A stretch of 64,000 bases of DNA from Saccharomycopsis fibuligera x Saccharomycopsis cf. fibuligera (taxonomy: Eukaryota > Ascomycota > Saccharomycetes > Ascoideales > Saccharomycopsidaceae). Location of the stretch: positions 3,159,501 to 3,223,500 of the forward strand of contig CP012816.1 of NCBI GenBank assembly GCA_001936135.1, in the 5' to 3' direction. Positions 8,876-17,832 of the stretch are shown here, piece after piece; position 1 is the stretch's first letter; every line of letters begins with the position of its first letter. The notes beneath the pieces were generated by a model, which was not told where the DNA came from, made no database searches, and worked only from the letters and a program-made list of their open reading frames with translations. A program made the translations under genes and the position numbers.

Positions 8876-10486
8876 ATGTTGAGAGTTGCACGGCTCGCTG
8901 ACCAAAATTCGAAGATGCTCAATAGGGTCCGCTTTGTCAAGACCCTTCAAAAAAGATGCGAATCTACTATTGCCAAAAAGGAGAATTTTACTCCACAATC
9001 ACAGTCCCCCGGCTTTAAAATTGACACTTCAGAGCTTATCAAAGAGGCAGACGAGCCTCTAATTCAGCACCTCCAGAAACGTGGCCTTGTGGCATCGATT
9101 ACCAACGATGATCTTATCAAGCTCAGTGACAGTACGACGCTCACGTTATACAGTGGGGCCGATCCAACGGCACGATCTTTGCACTTGGGCAACTTGCTTC
9201 CCTTACTTATCATGTTACACTACAACATCAGAGGGCACAACATTGTGGGGCTTGTAGGCGGGGCCACAGGTAAAGTTGGTGATCCATCAGGAAGATTAAC
9301 AGAAAGAAGCCAAATCAAGGAGGATGTGCAGATGAGTAACACTGAAAGAATAAAGCGGCAGTTGAGTAATTTTTTACACACTGGTAAGAAATTCGTGTCG
9401 TCAGTAGGTTTCCCAATCAAACAACAGCAAAATGTCTTTGAAGGCGCAGAAGAAGGTAAGGGCCAAATTGAAGTGAAGAATAATTATGACTGGTGGAAAG
9501 ACGTGACGTTATTGGATTTCTTGTCTAACTTTGGGCGTTTTATCAGGGTCAATTCAATGCTTGCTAGAGACAGCGTTAAGGGTAGATTGGAATCACAGGC
9601 AGGGATTGGGTTTAACGAGTTTACATACCAAGTATTACAAGCTTATGATTTTTGGTACCTTTTCAAAAATCACAATGTTACAGTGCAAGTGGGAGGCAAT
9701 GATCAATGGGGCAACATTACTGCTGGCATTGACCTCATTTCTAAAATCAAAGTATCGCATTTGGAGGCTATTAAGCTGTTGCCGAAAAAAGAGCAAGAAA
9801 AACTAAAAGCCACTGTGCGCCTTTTAAGCAAACCTGTCTTTGGTTTGACAGTGCCTTTGCTTACCACTTCTTCTGGTCAAAAATTCGGTAAAAGTGCGGG
9901 GAATGCTGTTTTTATCGACAGTCAAGAAACTCCAGCTTTTGAAATGTACAATTTTTTCATGAAAACCACTGACGATGATATTGCCAAATTGCTCAAAATT
10001 TTTACTGTGATTCCATTACTGCAAATTGACAGCATCGTAACAACCCACTTGCAGAATCCAAGCTTAAGATATGGTCAAAGAATCCTAGCTGATCAAGTGG
10101 TTAGTTTGATTCATGGGAAAGAAGCATCATATCAGGCCTCAGTAATTGCTTCGATTTTGTATCCGTTGCCTGAAGAACCATATCCTACCAACTTGAAGAC
10201 CGAGGAAGTTTTGAGAATTTTTCAAAACGCGGGGCTTTTGAAATCTATTAACAGGAGCGAGGTTCAAGGTGAAAGGATTAGTACACTTTTACACAAGGTT
10301 GCAAATATTTCCAAGACAGAAGCAAGAAATTTAGTCAAAAGTGGGGGAGTTTACATTGGCTATGATAGACTCAAAGTTGATCCTAGTGATTCTTTGCTTT
10401 TGAGTGATGAGCTAATGTTAGACAGCAAGTTAGTATTTCTTAGAGCAGGGAAATCAAAGTACTATGTAGTTGAGATTACCGATTAA
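8876..10486 (+). CDS. MSY1: Mitochondrial tyrosyl-tRNA synthetase
   Basis: The enzyme charges mitochondrial tRNA-Tyr. I start it at the ATG at 8876; the open frame continues 12 bases upstream only through a TTG. It has 536 residues. The first about 40 are basic and lack acidic residues apart from one Asp and one Glu (MLRVARLADQ, RFVKTLQKRCEST), which fits a mitochondrial presequence. The class I core includes SGADPTARSLHLGN (the HIGH-equivalent, HLGN), GGATGKVGDPSGR, QVGGNDQWGN and the KMSKS-equivalent KFGKS. The C-terminal S4-like domain carries the sequence SKTEARNLVKSGGVYI. All core motifs are intact, and the architecture is the bacterial or mitochondrial TyrRS type, not the cytosolic TYS1 type. 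Confidence 0.95.
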   Translation: MLRVARLADQNSKMLNRVRFVKTLQKRCESTIAKKENFTPQSQSPGFKIDTSELIKEADEPLIQHLQKRGLVASITNDDLIKLSDSTTLTLYSGADPTARSLHLGNLLPLLIMLHYNIRGHNIVGLVGGATGKVGDPSGRLTERSQIKEDVQMSNTERIKRQLSNFLHTGKKFVSSVGFPIKQQQNVFEGAEEGKGQIEVKNNYDWWKDVTLLDFLSNFGRFIRVNSMLARDSVKGRLESQAGIGFNEFTYQVLQAYDFWYLFKNHNVTVQVGGNDQWGNITAGIDLISKIKVSHLEAIKLLPKKEQEKLKATVRLLSKPVFGLTVPLLTTSSGQKFGKSAGNAVFIDSQETPAFEMYNFFMKTTDDDIAKLLKIFTVIPLLQIDSIVTTHLQNPSLRYGQRILADQVVSLIHGKEASYQASVIASILYPLPEEPYPTNLKTEEVLRIFQNAGLLKSINRSEVQGERISTLLHKVANISKTEARNLVKSGGVYIGYDRLKVDPSDSLLLSDELMLDSKLVFLRAGKSKYYVVEITD

Positions 10487-10931
10487 GTTTATTATAGATT
10501 ATGTGCATAGATATAGTTACGCAGTAATATCATTTGTAAATAGACATTGCATCATTTAGTTTTTTCTAATTTTTGAAACAGTTTATTAGTGGCACTTATA
10601 CATTAAAAGAAGGAGAGTCCCTCAAATAAAGAAATAAAATTATGCAAAGAAAAGTCAAAAAAGTGAGGGTGACCGTTGACACCCACATGAGTAAGAATGC
10701 AACTAACTTCAGGAGATATGCCATGAAAAGAAGTGAATAAAAGAATGAAATAAAGAAGTTAGGTTAACAAAAATCAAAATCGCACGATCTGTCCCAACCA
10801 GTGCGCAAATGGAGCGAGCATGAACAAACATGAAGAAAATGGAAATGGAAATCAGAATAAAAAAATAAAAATACAGCGTAAAAAGCATCAGTCATCAAAC
10901 TTCATCAGACAATAACATAATATGAGAACCG
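10487..10931. other. Convergent 3' region
   Basis: This 445-bp A-rich region lies between the 3' ends of MSY1 (plus) and the unknown membrane-protein gene (minus). It should hold two 3' UTRs and terminators. No gene is seen. Confidence 0.5.
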
Positions 10932-11825
10932 TCACTCAGGTATTGCAATTCCCTTTGCATGTCTAAACAACTTCATTCCCACCCAAGACACAATACACCA
11001 AATCCAAAGAATTGCTGGACATAAGAGAATGACATAAACATAGTAGTTATCGACAGGGAAATCACTGTATATGCTGTTTTTGTATGATCGGCCAAACACA
11101 AACGGGTGAGGCTGTGCTATTGTGTCTGAATCAGAGCCTAACAATAGCATAATACAACCCCAAACGTTGAAAATTGAGGCCATGCTAGCGATAAAAAACA
11201 CAACACTACCTGCTAATAACAAGAAACCAAGCAGTTTGAAGTCTGTATCATCATCGTCACCCTCATTATATTGGTCGTGAATATCGATCTGGCTAGTGTA
11301 GATGATGCTGTTGGTTCTGGCGCTGGCGCTAACGCTACTGTTATTGTTGCTATTAACAATGTCCGCATCGTTCCAAGCTAAAAAAACACTTTTGCTTTTT
11401 GCACCAGGCTCCTCCGCTGTCGTCGTAGTCGCGACGCTTTCCAAGCTGTCATTGCTGGGCAAGTAGAAACCAACGCCGTTACGCCGGTGATACCGCTGAC
11501 GAGTGTTACCAAAATTATGGTTATTGAAGAGATTCTCCCGTCTGTTGGGGCTAGGGCTGGGACTTGGGCGTTTTGTGGTCGCATTGCTGCAATTGCTCCG
11601 GTTGAGGTCCTGACGGTAACTTGTGAGCGCATTCAAGGGTGAAAGATACTGGTTTTTGCCTTGGATATGATGCTGTTTCGCTAGCTGTTCATTTTGGCCA
11701 GTGATCTGTGCATTATTGCTGGTATTTTTATACAAGTTGTGCTTTATAGGTGTATTATTGCTGCTGCTAGAATTGGTATCAGAATGGGAGTCCAAGGTGT
11801 CTATAGCAATGGATATGTTGGACAT
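10932..11825 (-). CDS. Two-TM membrane protein with long disordered N-terminus, unknown function
   Basis: I start the protein at the ATG at 11825 (MSNISIAIDT), giving 297 residues; the upstream extension begins only at a GTG. Residues 1-190 are low in complexity (Asn, Ser, Thr and Pro-Ser repeats such as RPSPSPSPNRR) and probably disordered and cytosolic. Two hydrophobic spans lie at about residues 197-220 (LLGFLLLAGSVVFFIASM) and 261-283 (VYVILLCPAILWIWCIVSWV). The C-terminus GMKLFRHAKG is basic. The C-terminal 105 residues look conserved in character, whereas the N-terminal part looks fast-evolving. I considered a PIG-P-like fold because of the spacing of the two spans, but saw no decisive motif. 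The gene is divergent with the NDUFA12 gene. Confidence 0.7.
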   Translation of the reverse strand: MSNISIAIDTLDSHSDTNSSSSNNTPIKHNLYKNTSNNAQITGQNEQLAKQHHIQGKNQYLSPLNALTSYRQDLNRSNCSNATTKRPSPSPSPNRRENLFNNHNFGNTRQRYHRRNGVGFYLPSNDSLESVATTTTAEEPGAKSKSVFLAWNDADIVNSNNNSSVSASARTNSIIYTSQIDIHDQYNEGDDDDTDFKLLGFLLLAGSVVFFIASMASIFNVWGCIMLLLGSDSDTIAQPHPFVFGRSYKNSIYSDFPVDNYYVYVILLCPAILWIWCIVSWVGMKLFRHAKGIAIPE

Positions 11826-12249
11826 AGCAGGAAAAAATTGAGCGGGCGAAAACAAACACTGTGAAGCATTTCCTTTCCACCAGATGGAAATTGTCAATGT
11901 CCCTGACTGACGAACGCACACAGCTGTTCACTGAAAACACACACACGACATGGTAGTTATAGCGGTACTTTTCACTCTGTGTGTCTGTGTCTCTCAGTTT
12001 CTCTCGCGATGTCTTTTCTGAATTTTATTTTCTTTGCACGTGCTATGTGTGTTACGAGCTCCGGTTGATATTTGCGCGTGCGCTCCAAACCTTGGGATAG
12101 CCAATAACACCAGAGAGAAAATAAGCCAAAACAGAAAAATAAATCACTGTCATCAGAACAGAGACTAAGAAGAGCAGACCAAATAGAGATATCACCAGAG
12201 AAGCAGTTGTTCATTGCTCACTATCTGCCCATAACGCCTACTTCCAGTC
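11826..12249. promoter_or_regulatory. Divergent promoter with CACGTG at 12037-12042
   Basis: This 424-bp region drives the two-TM protein gene (minus) and the complex I subunit gene (plus). It contains a perfect CACGTG palindrome at 12037-12042 and short CA/GT-rich runs at 11928-11946. CACGTG boxes bound by Cbf1 occur upstream of respiratory genes in Candida. The functional link here is inferred. Confidence 0.4.
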
Positions 12250-12672
12250 ATGTCCACCACCCTTTGGAGACAAATAAAAAACGCCTACCAGGTGGGCTTG
12301 AAACGTTACGCCTGGCAAATCGCCACTTTGGGTGATGCCAAATCCGGTGAATATGTCGGAACAGATGACTACGGTAACAAGTACTACGAAACCAAGAATC
12401 CAGAAGAAATACACTTGAGAACTAGATGGGTTGAGTACCAGAAATGGGATATTGATATGTCACATGTGGAACCAGGCTGGCATTACTGGTTGGCTTACGG
12501 TGCCGACACTCCTCCTAACAAGTTGAAACCAGAACAAATTTCCGAAAGAGCATACCCATTGCCAAAAGTTCATAGAGTGAACTTCACCGGTACTCCAGGG
12601 GCCTATGTTCCATACAACACTGCAAAGCCAAAATGTGAGGCTTGGGAGCCTCAAGTTGCTTCTCGTAGATGA
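12250..12672 (+). CDS. NADH:ubiquinone oxidoreductase (complex I) accessory subunit, NDUFA12/B17.2 type
   Basis: The 140-residue protein belongs to the NDUFA12 (B17.2) family, a supernumerary subunit on the matrix arm of respiratory complex I. Family blocks are visible: LVG-like GEYVGTDDYGNKYYE at about residues 33-47, RTRWVEYQ at 57-64, and VEPGWHYWLAYGADTPP at 74-90, the most conserved segment. It has no classical cleavable presequence, which is usual for this subunit. The start ATG at 12250 gives the usual family length. Its presence shows that the organism has a proton-pumping complex I, unlike Saccharomyces. The C-terminus FTGTPGAYVPYNTAKPKCEAW is rich in Pro and Tyr, as in fungal orthologues. 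Confidence 0.93.
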   Translation: MSTTLWRQIKNAYQVGLKRYAWQIATLGDAKSGEYVGTDDYGNKYYETKNPEEIHLRTRWVEYQKWDIDMSHVEPGWHYWLAYGADTPPNKLKPEQISERAYPLPKVHRVNFTGTPGAYVPYNTAKPKCEAWEPQVASRR

Positions 12673-13300
12673 GGCAGAGGCATTTGAGAGAGAGAGGTTT
12701 TAAATTAAATTTTCGTCAAAAAAAACAAGATAATAAATTATCAAAATTTTATGCAAAAAGTCAGCTCCGGATAAAGCAATCAATAACCTGCATGAATGTA
12801 TCATGGATAATGTTCACTGTGTAGTTAGCTCAATCAGCAGCTAACAATTTAGAACCGAAAAAGTATATATCGTTCTTCATATGTATATGCACTTTTGTGG
12901 TCTATCATTCCACATCTTTTCTGTTTCTATTTTTTTTTTTTTCCTATATACAACATAGTTTTTACCAATCAGTTAAGTATTGATACTATAATCTCATCTT
13001 TTAAAATATATACATGCAGCTGTAGTGAATCAAAAAGAGAATAAAATGAAGAAACAAAACAATAATGTGTATCCAATAGAAGCAAGAGACAAAACATTGT
13101 ATAATGCAAACAAAAACCTAGCCGGAACAAAATGCTAAAAAAAAAGTGTATGGTAAATCACTGAAAATATAGGTATCAATAAACAAAAACCCAATGCCAC
13201 CAAGCATCAAGATAGATGTTTGGGCATCAAGACAAAAGAAGTCCAGTATTAAGATACTAAAAGAAAAAAGGGGTAAATACAAATAAAGCAAATCAGACAA
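12673..13300. other. Convergent 3' region
   Basis: This 628-bp AT-rich region lies between the 3' ends of the NDUFA12 gene (plus) and DYS1 (minus). It includes a T14 run near 12928-12941. No gene is recognised, and a 60-residue minus ORF at 13118-13300 looks accidental. Confidence 0.5.
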
Positions 13301-14446
13301 CTAGTTAGCAGGTCTAGTTTTGGCAAAAGTAGCCCCAACAATCAATGGGAACACCAAGGTAGCATCAGCGTAAACTTTGACACTAGGAGCTTCAGCTTTG
13401 ATCTTACCCCAAGAAACTGCTTCATCTGGTCTAGCGCCAGCATCACAGCCGTCAAATTCTTGACCAGTGTTAATGTAAACAGCAAAATCAGCACCATTTC
13501 TCATTAAACAAGCATTAGCAATATGGTGCTTAATCAAACCACCACCCAAGATGATCATTCCGGCATGAGAAGCAGCCATGGACATAGAATTAATACGTCT
13601 GATATCTGCAACCAAATCAACTCTAAGTTGTTTTGGACTGGCTTTGAAAGTGTGGAAAAATAACATGTCACCAATGGAGCCGTCAGTCAATGAAGGGCAA
13701 AACACAGGGATCTTGTTTTTGTGAGCCCAGTACAATACAGAGGATTCATCATTAATTTCTTTACCCAATCTGTCAATAAAAGTGGAAGGAGTCCAAACAA
13801 AACCGTCAGCATGAAAAGAATTTTCTTTATTTTTAGCGGCAGCTTCTTCTTGCTCTTCCAACATTTTGTCCAAGATTGGCACAATCCACTCTTCGAACTT
13901 ACAGTAGTTGTCATTAGGCACCAATAAATTACCAATTCTATTCATACCTTCGGCTCTCAATTTGGCCCCCTGCAAAGCAAAATCTCCCAAGTATGTTGGA
14001 GCTAAACATTTAATCAAATCTTCCTCGATACCACCAGCACTAGAAACGAGAGCGCTAACAAACTTGTGTTGCACCAAAAAACGAATGGTTTCCCTTAACC
14101 CACTAGAAATTAAATTGGAAGTGTAACCAAGGAAAATTGTGGTTTTTTGGAAACCTTCATCGTCAAACTCACCTTTACGCTCATGCTCTTCCAAGTCATT
14201 GGTGTGCTTGCCTCTCCAAGATCTCATTTTGTTGATAATGTCACAGGCTTTACCCAATGCACTACCTTGGAAACCCATGGTTTTCATGTTAGCCACGAGC
14301 TCAGAAGCGGTGATGTCGTAGGCGCTGTCTTTGGAATAGTCAATACCTTTGCACTCAATAAAATCATCTGGCACTGGAGCAGACTTGACCAACACTGCAT
14401 CAGCGGCCAAGTCAGGAAGCTTTCCTTTGGTTTCTTCTTGAGACAT
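13301..14446 (-). CDS. DYS1: Deoxyhypusine synthase
   Basis: The enzyme transfers the aminobutyl group of spermidine to one lysine of eIF5A, the first step of hypusine formation. I start it at the ATG at 14446 ([10 protein letters not shown]), giving 381 residues, the usual length; the open frame runs further upstream but without family similarity. The NAD- and spermidine-binding blocks are intact: [27 protein letters not shown] and [20 protein letters not shown]. The catalytic lysine is K306 in [12 protein letters not shown]. The TNLISSGLR region is also typical. The protein acts as a cytosolic homotetramer. The promoter has an RRPE-like box, as expected for a translation-related gene. Confidence 0.96.
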   Translation of the reverse strand: MSQEETKGKLPDLAADAVLVKSAPVPDDFIECKGIDYSKDSAYDITASELVANMKTMGFQGSALGKACDIINKMRSWRGKHTNDLEEHERKGEFDDEGFQKTTIFLGYTSNLISSGLRETIRFLVQHKFVSALVSSAGGIEEDLIKCLAPTYLGDFALQGAKLRAEGMNRIGNLLVPNDNYCKFEEWIVPILDKMLEEQEEAAAKNKENSFHADGFVWTPSTFIDRLGKEINDESSVLYWAHKNKIPVFCPSLTDGSIGDMLFFHTFKASPKQLRVDLVADIRRINSMSMAASHAGMIILGGGLIKHHIANACLMRNGADFAVYINTGQEFDGCDAGARPDEAVSWGKIKAEAPSVKVYADATLVFPLIVGATFAKTRPAN

Positions 14447-15886
14447 TCTGTTTTCTTGCTTGTTTGAGCCTGTTTTGGTTTGCTTATTGAAAGAAATAAG
14501 ATACAGGTTTATCGATGATGGAATATAAAAAACGAGATCTGTCAATGAGATGAGCCCATAATTTTGAAAAATAAAAATCTTATGCACACACACATTAAAA
14601 AAAAAAATTTTCCGCTTTGCTTTTTCTCAATGTGTGATGCTGAAAGCGAGGACACTCCGATTTTTGCTAAATGCACCCGTATAAAGTGGCCTGTTATGCT
14701 TCTGGGGAATTTTGACATGTCACTATTGCACTGGAGGTTACCAATATTCTAAGCTATTGCAATATCATTAACAGGCAACAAACCATCCAGGACTTATGGT
14801 TGAAGAAAATTCATATAATCTTGAGATCTAGGTGTGCTTCCAGTAAGTTTCAAATACCTTTTACTTTTGCCGTTCTTCACACTAATACCGTAGCTGCTCT
14901 TTAGCTGAGAATTTCAGGCATATTGCATTTTTTTAAGCTGCAGTAAATGCATCAACAGCTCCAATTATTCCAAAAGTTTAAGTAACAATTGATAGAAGTT
15001 CGTTACGGATGAGAACCATACATTGGAAAACTAACGCACATGTTAGATATTTGATATTTAAAACTCTTTCTGGAAACCGTGAAACCAACAGAAAAGATAA
15101 CTCATAACTCAAAACAAGGCAATCGCTCGACTATCACCGCTCTAATTGGTTCAAGTACTACAGTACAGCGCGCCCATATTTGACACTTGTGTGTTGTGTA
15201 GATAATTAGCGGCAGCAAACTGTGCCAGATATATCTTTGACGCCGCCATTGGCACATGAGATGGTGTTTTGATCGCTCTTAATGACAGGATGCCATTGGA
15301 ACTTGAGCCACTGTAGATCCATGATCCAGATAGAACCAAATTTGGTATGAATATGGGCCTATTTTGGGCGGCTCTCAACTGTCCGCCAACACCGATGGAT
15401 ACAAGCTACATGAATCATTTCTGTCTGACAGCCTGTGGCATTATTTACTCTGCACCTAATAGTCATGAGGGTCTGTGGTATACAATAATCCATTCGAGAC
15501 AGTGTGAGCGCTGTGCAATAAAATCGACTACTATGTGGCAGGGAAAATACGAGTGCTCCCACCACTATTCACGTGCGTTGATGCAAACCGTTTTTACACT
15601 GCCGTTTTGCGGTATCGCAGTTCCGCTGCGATGAGCTGCACAGCACTTTTTTCCTATTTTTCACCTTTTTACTTTTTACTTTTTTTTTTCCAGCTTTGAT
15701 TTCTAAGCTCTCGAGAGTGGAAATCATTCCGTGAACAAGAGCATATTTATAAAAAGGCTTGTTCCCAGTTACTCGAGTCCGGTATTCATCATCAATCGAC
15801 CTCCCTGTACTATCTTAGTGGCATTATATACACACTGATCCCTCTCCATATTTCGCAAAAGCAGCAAATAGCAATAGCAAGTAACA
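14447..15886. promoter_or_regulatory. Long divergent region between DYS1 and MXR1
   Basis: This is a 1.44-kb gap with no convincing gene. An RRPE-like box (A11 then T4) lies at 14597-14611, near DYS1. A CACGTG palindrome lies at 15570-15575 and a TATA element at 15744-15755, about 130 bp upstream of the MXR1 ATG. Two overlapping ORFs of 75-95 codons at 15151-15634 lie on opposite strands and have no recognisable motifs. Confidence 0.45.
15744..15755 (+). promoter_or_regulatory. TATA element of MXR1
   Basis: TATTTATAAAAA stands about 130 bp upstream of the MXR1 start, a usual distance for a yeast TATA box. A TATA-type promoter fits a stress-inducible gene. Confidence 0.45.
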
Positions 15887-16450
15887 ATGTCCGTCCCAAA
15901 GATATCGCCAACTCTCAAACGTCTCGAAGGCAACCAAATCCTCACTGTCGCGGCTGGTTGCTTCTGGGGCGTAGAAAACATTTTCCGCAAGAATTTTATC
16001 GGCAAAGGAATCGTCGACATTAAAGTTGGTTATGCAAACGGTGATGCTGAACATTACAAGCAGCCAGACTATAAAACTGTTTGCACTGGGGCTACCAATT
16101 ATGCAGAAGCAATTCAAGTCGCCTTTGACCCAGCTAAGGTCTCTTACAGAGACTTGATTAAATTTTTCTTTAGAATCCATGATCCAACCACGGAAGACTC
16201 ACAAGGCCCAGATCAAGGAACTCAATATCGCTCAGCAATTTTTGCCATTGATGAAGAGCAATTGAAAGTGGCCAATCAAGAATTGCAAGAAGCTCAGAAA
16301 GTGTGGTATCCTAAACATAAAGTAGTGACAAAAATAGAGTACTTGCAAAGCTTCTGGGATGCGGAAGATTACCATCAAAAATACTTGATCAAGAATCCTA
16401 CTGGGTACGAATGTCCTAGCCACTTTTTCAGAACTAAACCAAAGGAGTAA
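15887..16450 (+). CDS. MXR1: Peptide methionine-S-sulfoxide reductase (MsrA)
   Basis: The enzyme repairs oxidised methionine (S-epimer) in proteins using thioredoxin. It has 187 residues, the normal length. The catalytic motif GCFWG lies at residues 24-28, with the catalytic C25. GTQYRSAIF and the substrate pocket segment around FWDAEDYHQKYL are intact; the Glu and Asp of MsrA are in EDYHQ and nearby. VGYANGDAEHYKQPDYKTVCTGATNYAEAIQV is typical of fungal MsrA. The end (YECPSHFFRTK) carries a further cysteine that could act in resolving the disulfide. There is no targeting signal, so it is probably cytosolic. Confidence 0.96.
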   Translation: MSVPKISPTLKRLEGNQILTVAAGCFWGVENIFRKNFIGKGIVDIKVGYANGDAEHYKQPDYKTVCTGATNYAEAIQVAFDPAKVSYRDLIKFFFRIHDPTTEDSQGPDQGTQYRSAIFAIDEEQLKVANQELQEAQKVWYPKHKVVTKIEYLQSFWDAEDYHQKYLIKNPTGYECPSHFFRTKPKE

Positions 16451-16989
16451 TTTTTAGGAATCGAGTGTAATGAAGTTTTGTTTGTTGGTGTCTTAGTAGG
16501 TGGCCGCTGTTTTTCTGTTCTGGTTTTATACTGATATCTATATATTCAAGTTTAACATGTAATGTTTCATTTTCAATAATGCTCTGATTTACGTTGCTCA
16601 AAGACACTGGTCAGCTTGCCGTACTATTCACTTTTCTCTTACTTTGGGCAATATTTTCACGGCGTATCGAGGAGTTCCACGAGCTCCACTCTTTGAAGTT
16701 TAGACAACTTTTGCCTCATTAGTACGAACCGGAGTCATCTACAAGTTGCCTATTGCATAAAATGAGCGATTGTTTTAAACATTGCAAAACTCGTAAGATT
16801 AAACTATGTGAAGCGGTAAAAAATTACAAAAAGCAAAACCTCAAAGCGGGCAGATCGGCAATTTTTTATCGCTAAATTGCTGACATGCAGCAGCAGTGAA
16901 AACAGAACTTAAAAAGGGAAAGAGGGCCAAAAAGGAAAAAAATAAAAATAAAAATAAAAATAAAACACCGAGAGCGTCAATCATGGAAA
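16451..16989. other. Convergent 3' region between MXR1 and the ATO gene
   Basis: This 539-bp gap holds two 3' ends. A (AAAAAT)n type microsatellite lies at about 16938-16963. No gene is visible. Confidence 0.5.
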
Positions 16990-17832
16990 TCAAACCTTTG
17001 GAGCGTGTGGCATTGGCAATGGCTGAGCATGGAAGTATGAGTTTTGCGGACTAGCCACACCTGCCCACATCAAGTACAAGCCGTTGAATGAGGCAAGCAA
17101 ACCAATAACCCCTCCGCCCTTAGTGACACCAACTTTGCCGGTAAAACTGCCAATGGCTAGCAACATAATCCATGTCCAGAGGAAAAAGAAAAGGGTGAAA
17201 AACGGCCAGGTTGCCTTGAATGTGCAGAGCCACATTGCAAATGAAAAGAAAACCCACCATGTTAGGAAAAATCCCACCGCGTTGTTGAACTCCGTTTCGT
17301 CAGTATACGAGGTGCTAATGCCAAAATTTGACCAAATCACCGCGCCGTAACTTGCCCAAAAGCCGCCAAAGCTGCCAAGCACGGTGCCCGCAAATGTAGC
17401 ATCGGTGCAAAAACACAAAACTCCAGAAATTAACTCAATCAAACCGCCAAAAAACAAGCAACCGCCGACAAGAATACTAGGGTCGGTAACACCGCGAGCT
17501 TGCACCTGGGTCAAAGATACAACAAATGAGCAGAAGGAAAAGGCAGCTAGCCCTAGGGAGGCCGGATTGCCCAAACGACGGGGCGGCAAGGCGTGGATTC
17601 CTGGGTTCAAGTCGCCGCCAAAAGCATTAGCTAGCTCTGACTTGCGAAACGAGTAGGGGCCCAAATGGACAATGTTGCCGTCGCTGCTGGTGAGGATGCG
17701 ATGCAAGTTGTCTGGGTTTTGGGCGCTGTGGGCACCGTTCAGCTCAGCATGATGTGACCCCTGACTTTTTTCCAAGTCTGGAGTTAGCTGTCTTAGTTCC
17801 TCGCTAGAGCTCATGTTGGAACGGGTTAACAT
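16990..17832 (-). CDS. Divergent ATO-type acetate/ammonia transporter (GPR1/FUN34/YaaH family)
   Basis: This is a six-span plasma-membrane protein of the AceTr family, which carries acetate and is linked to ammonia export and external pH change in yeasts. It has 280 residues from the ATG at 17832; a second ATG seven codons in is possible. A hydrophilic N-terminus of about 85 residues precedes the spans. The family signature NPAPLGL appears as NPASLGL at residues 89-95, with Ser encoded by TCC where Pro is expected. The second family block is also altered: LFFGGLIELISG followed by VLCFCTDATFAG, where family members usually have a Gln and an NTFGGT sequence. SFGGFWASYGAV and the later spans are well preserved. 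Candida species carry several ATO paralogues, and this looks like a diverged one. Confidence 0.85.
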   Translation of the reverse strand: MLTRSNMSSSEELRQLTPDLEKSQGSHHAELNGAHSAQNPDNLHRILTSSDGNIVHLGPYSFRKSELANAFGGDLNPGIHALPPRRLGNPASLGLAAFSFCSFVVSLTQVQARGVTDPSILVGGCLFFGGLIELISGVLCFCTDATFAGTVLGSFGGFWASYGAVIWSNFGISTSYTDETEFNNAVGFFLTWWVFFSFAMWLCTFKATWPFFTLFFFLWTWIMLLAIGSFTGKVGVTKGGGVIGLLASFNGLYLMWAGVASPQNSYFHAQPLPMPHAPKV

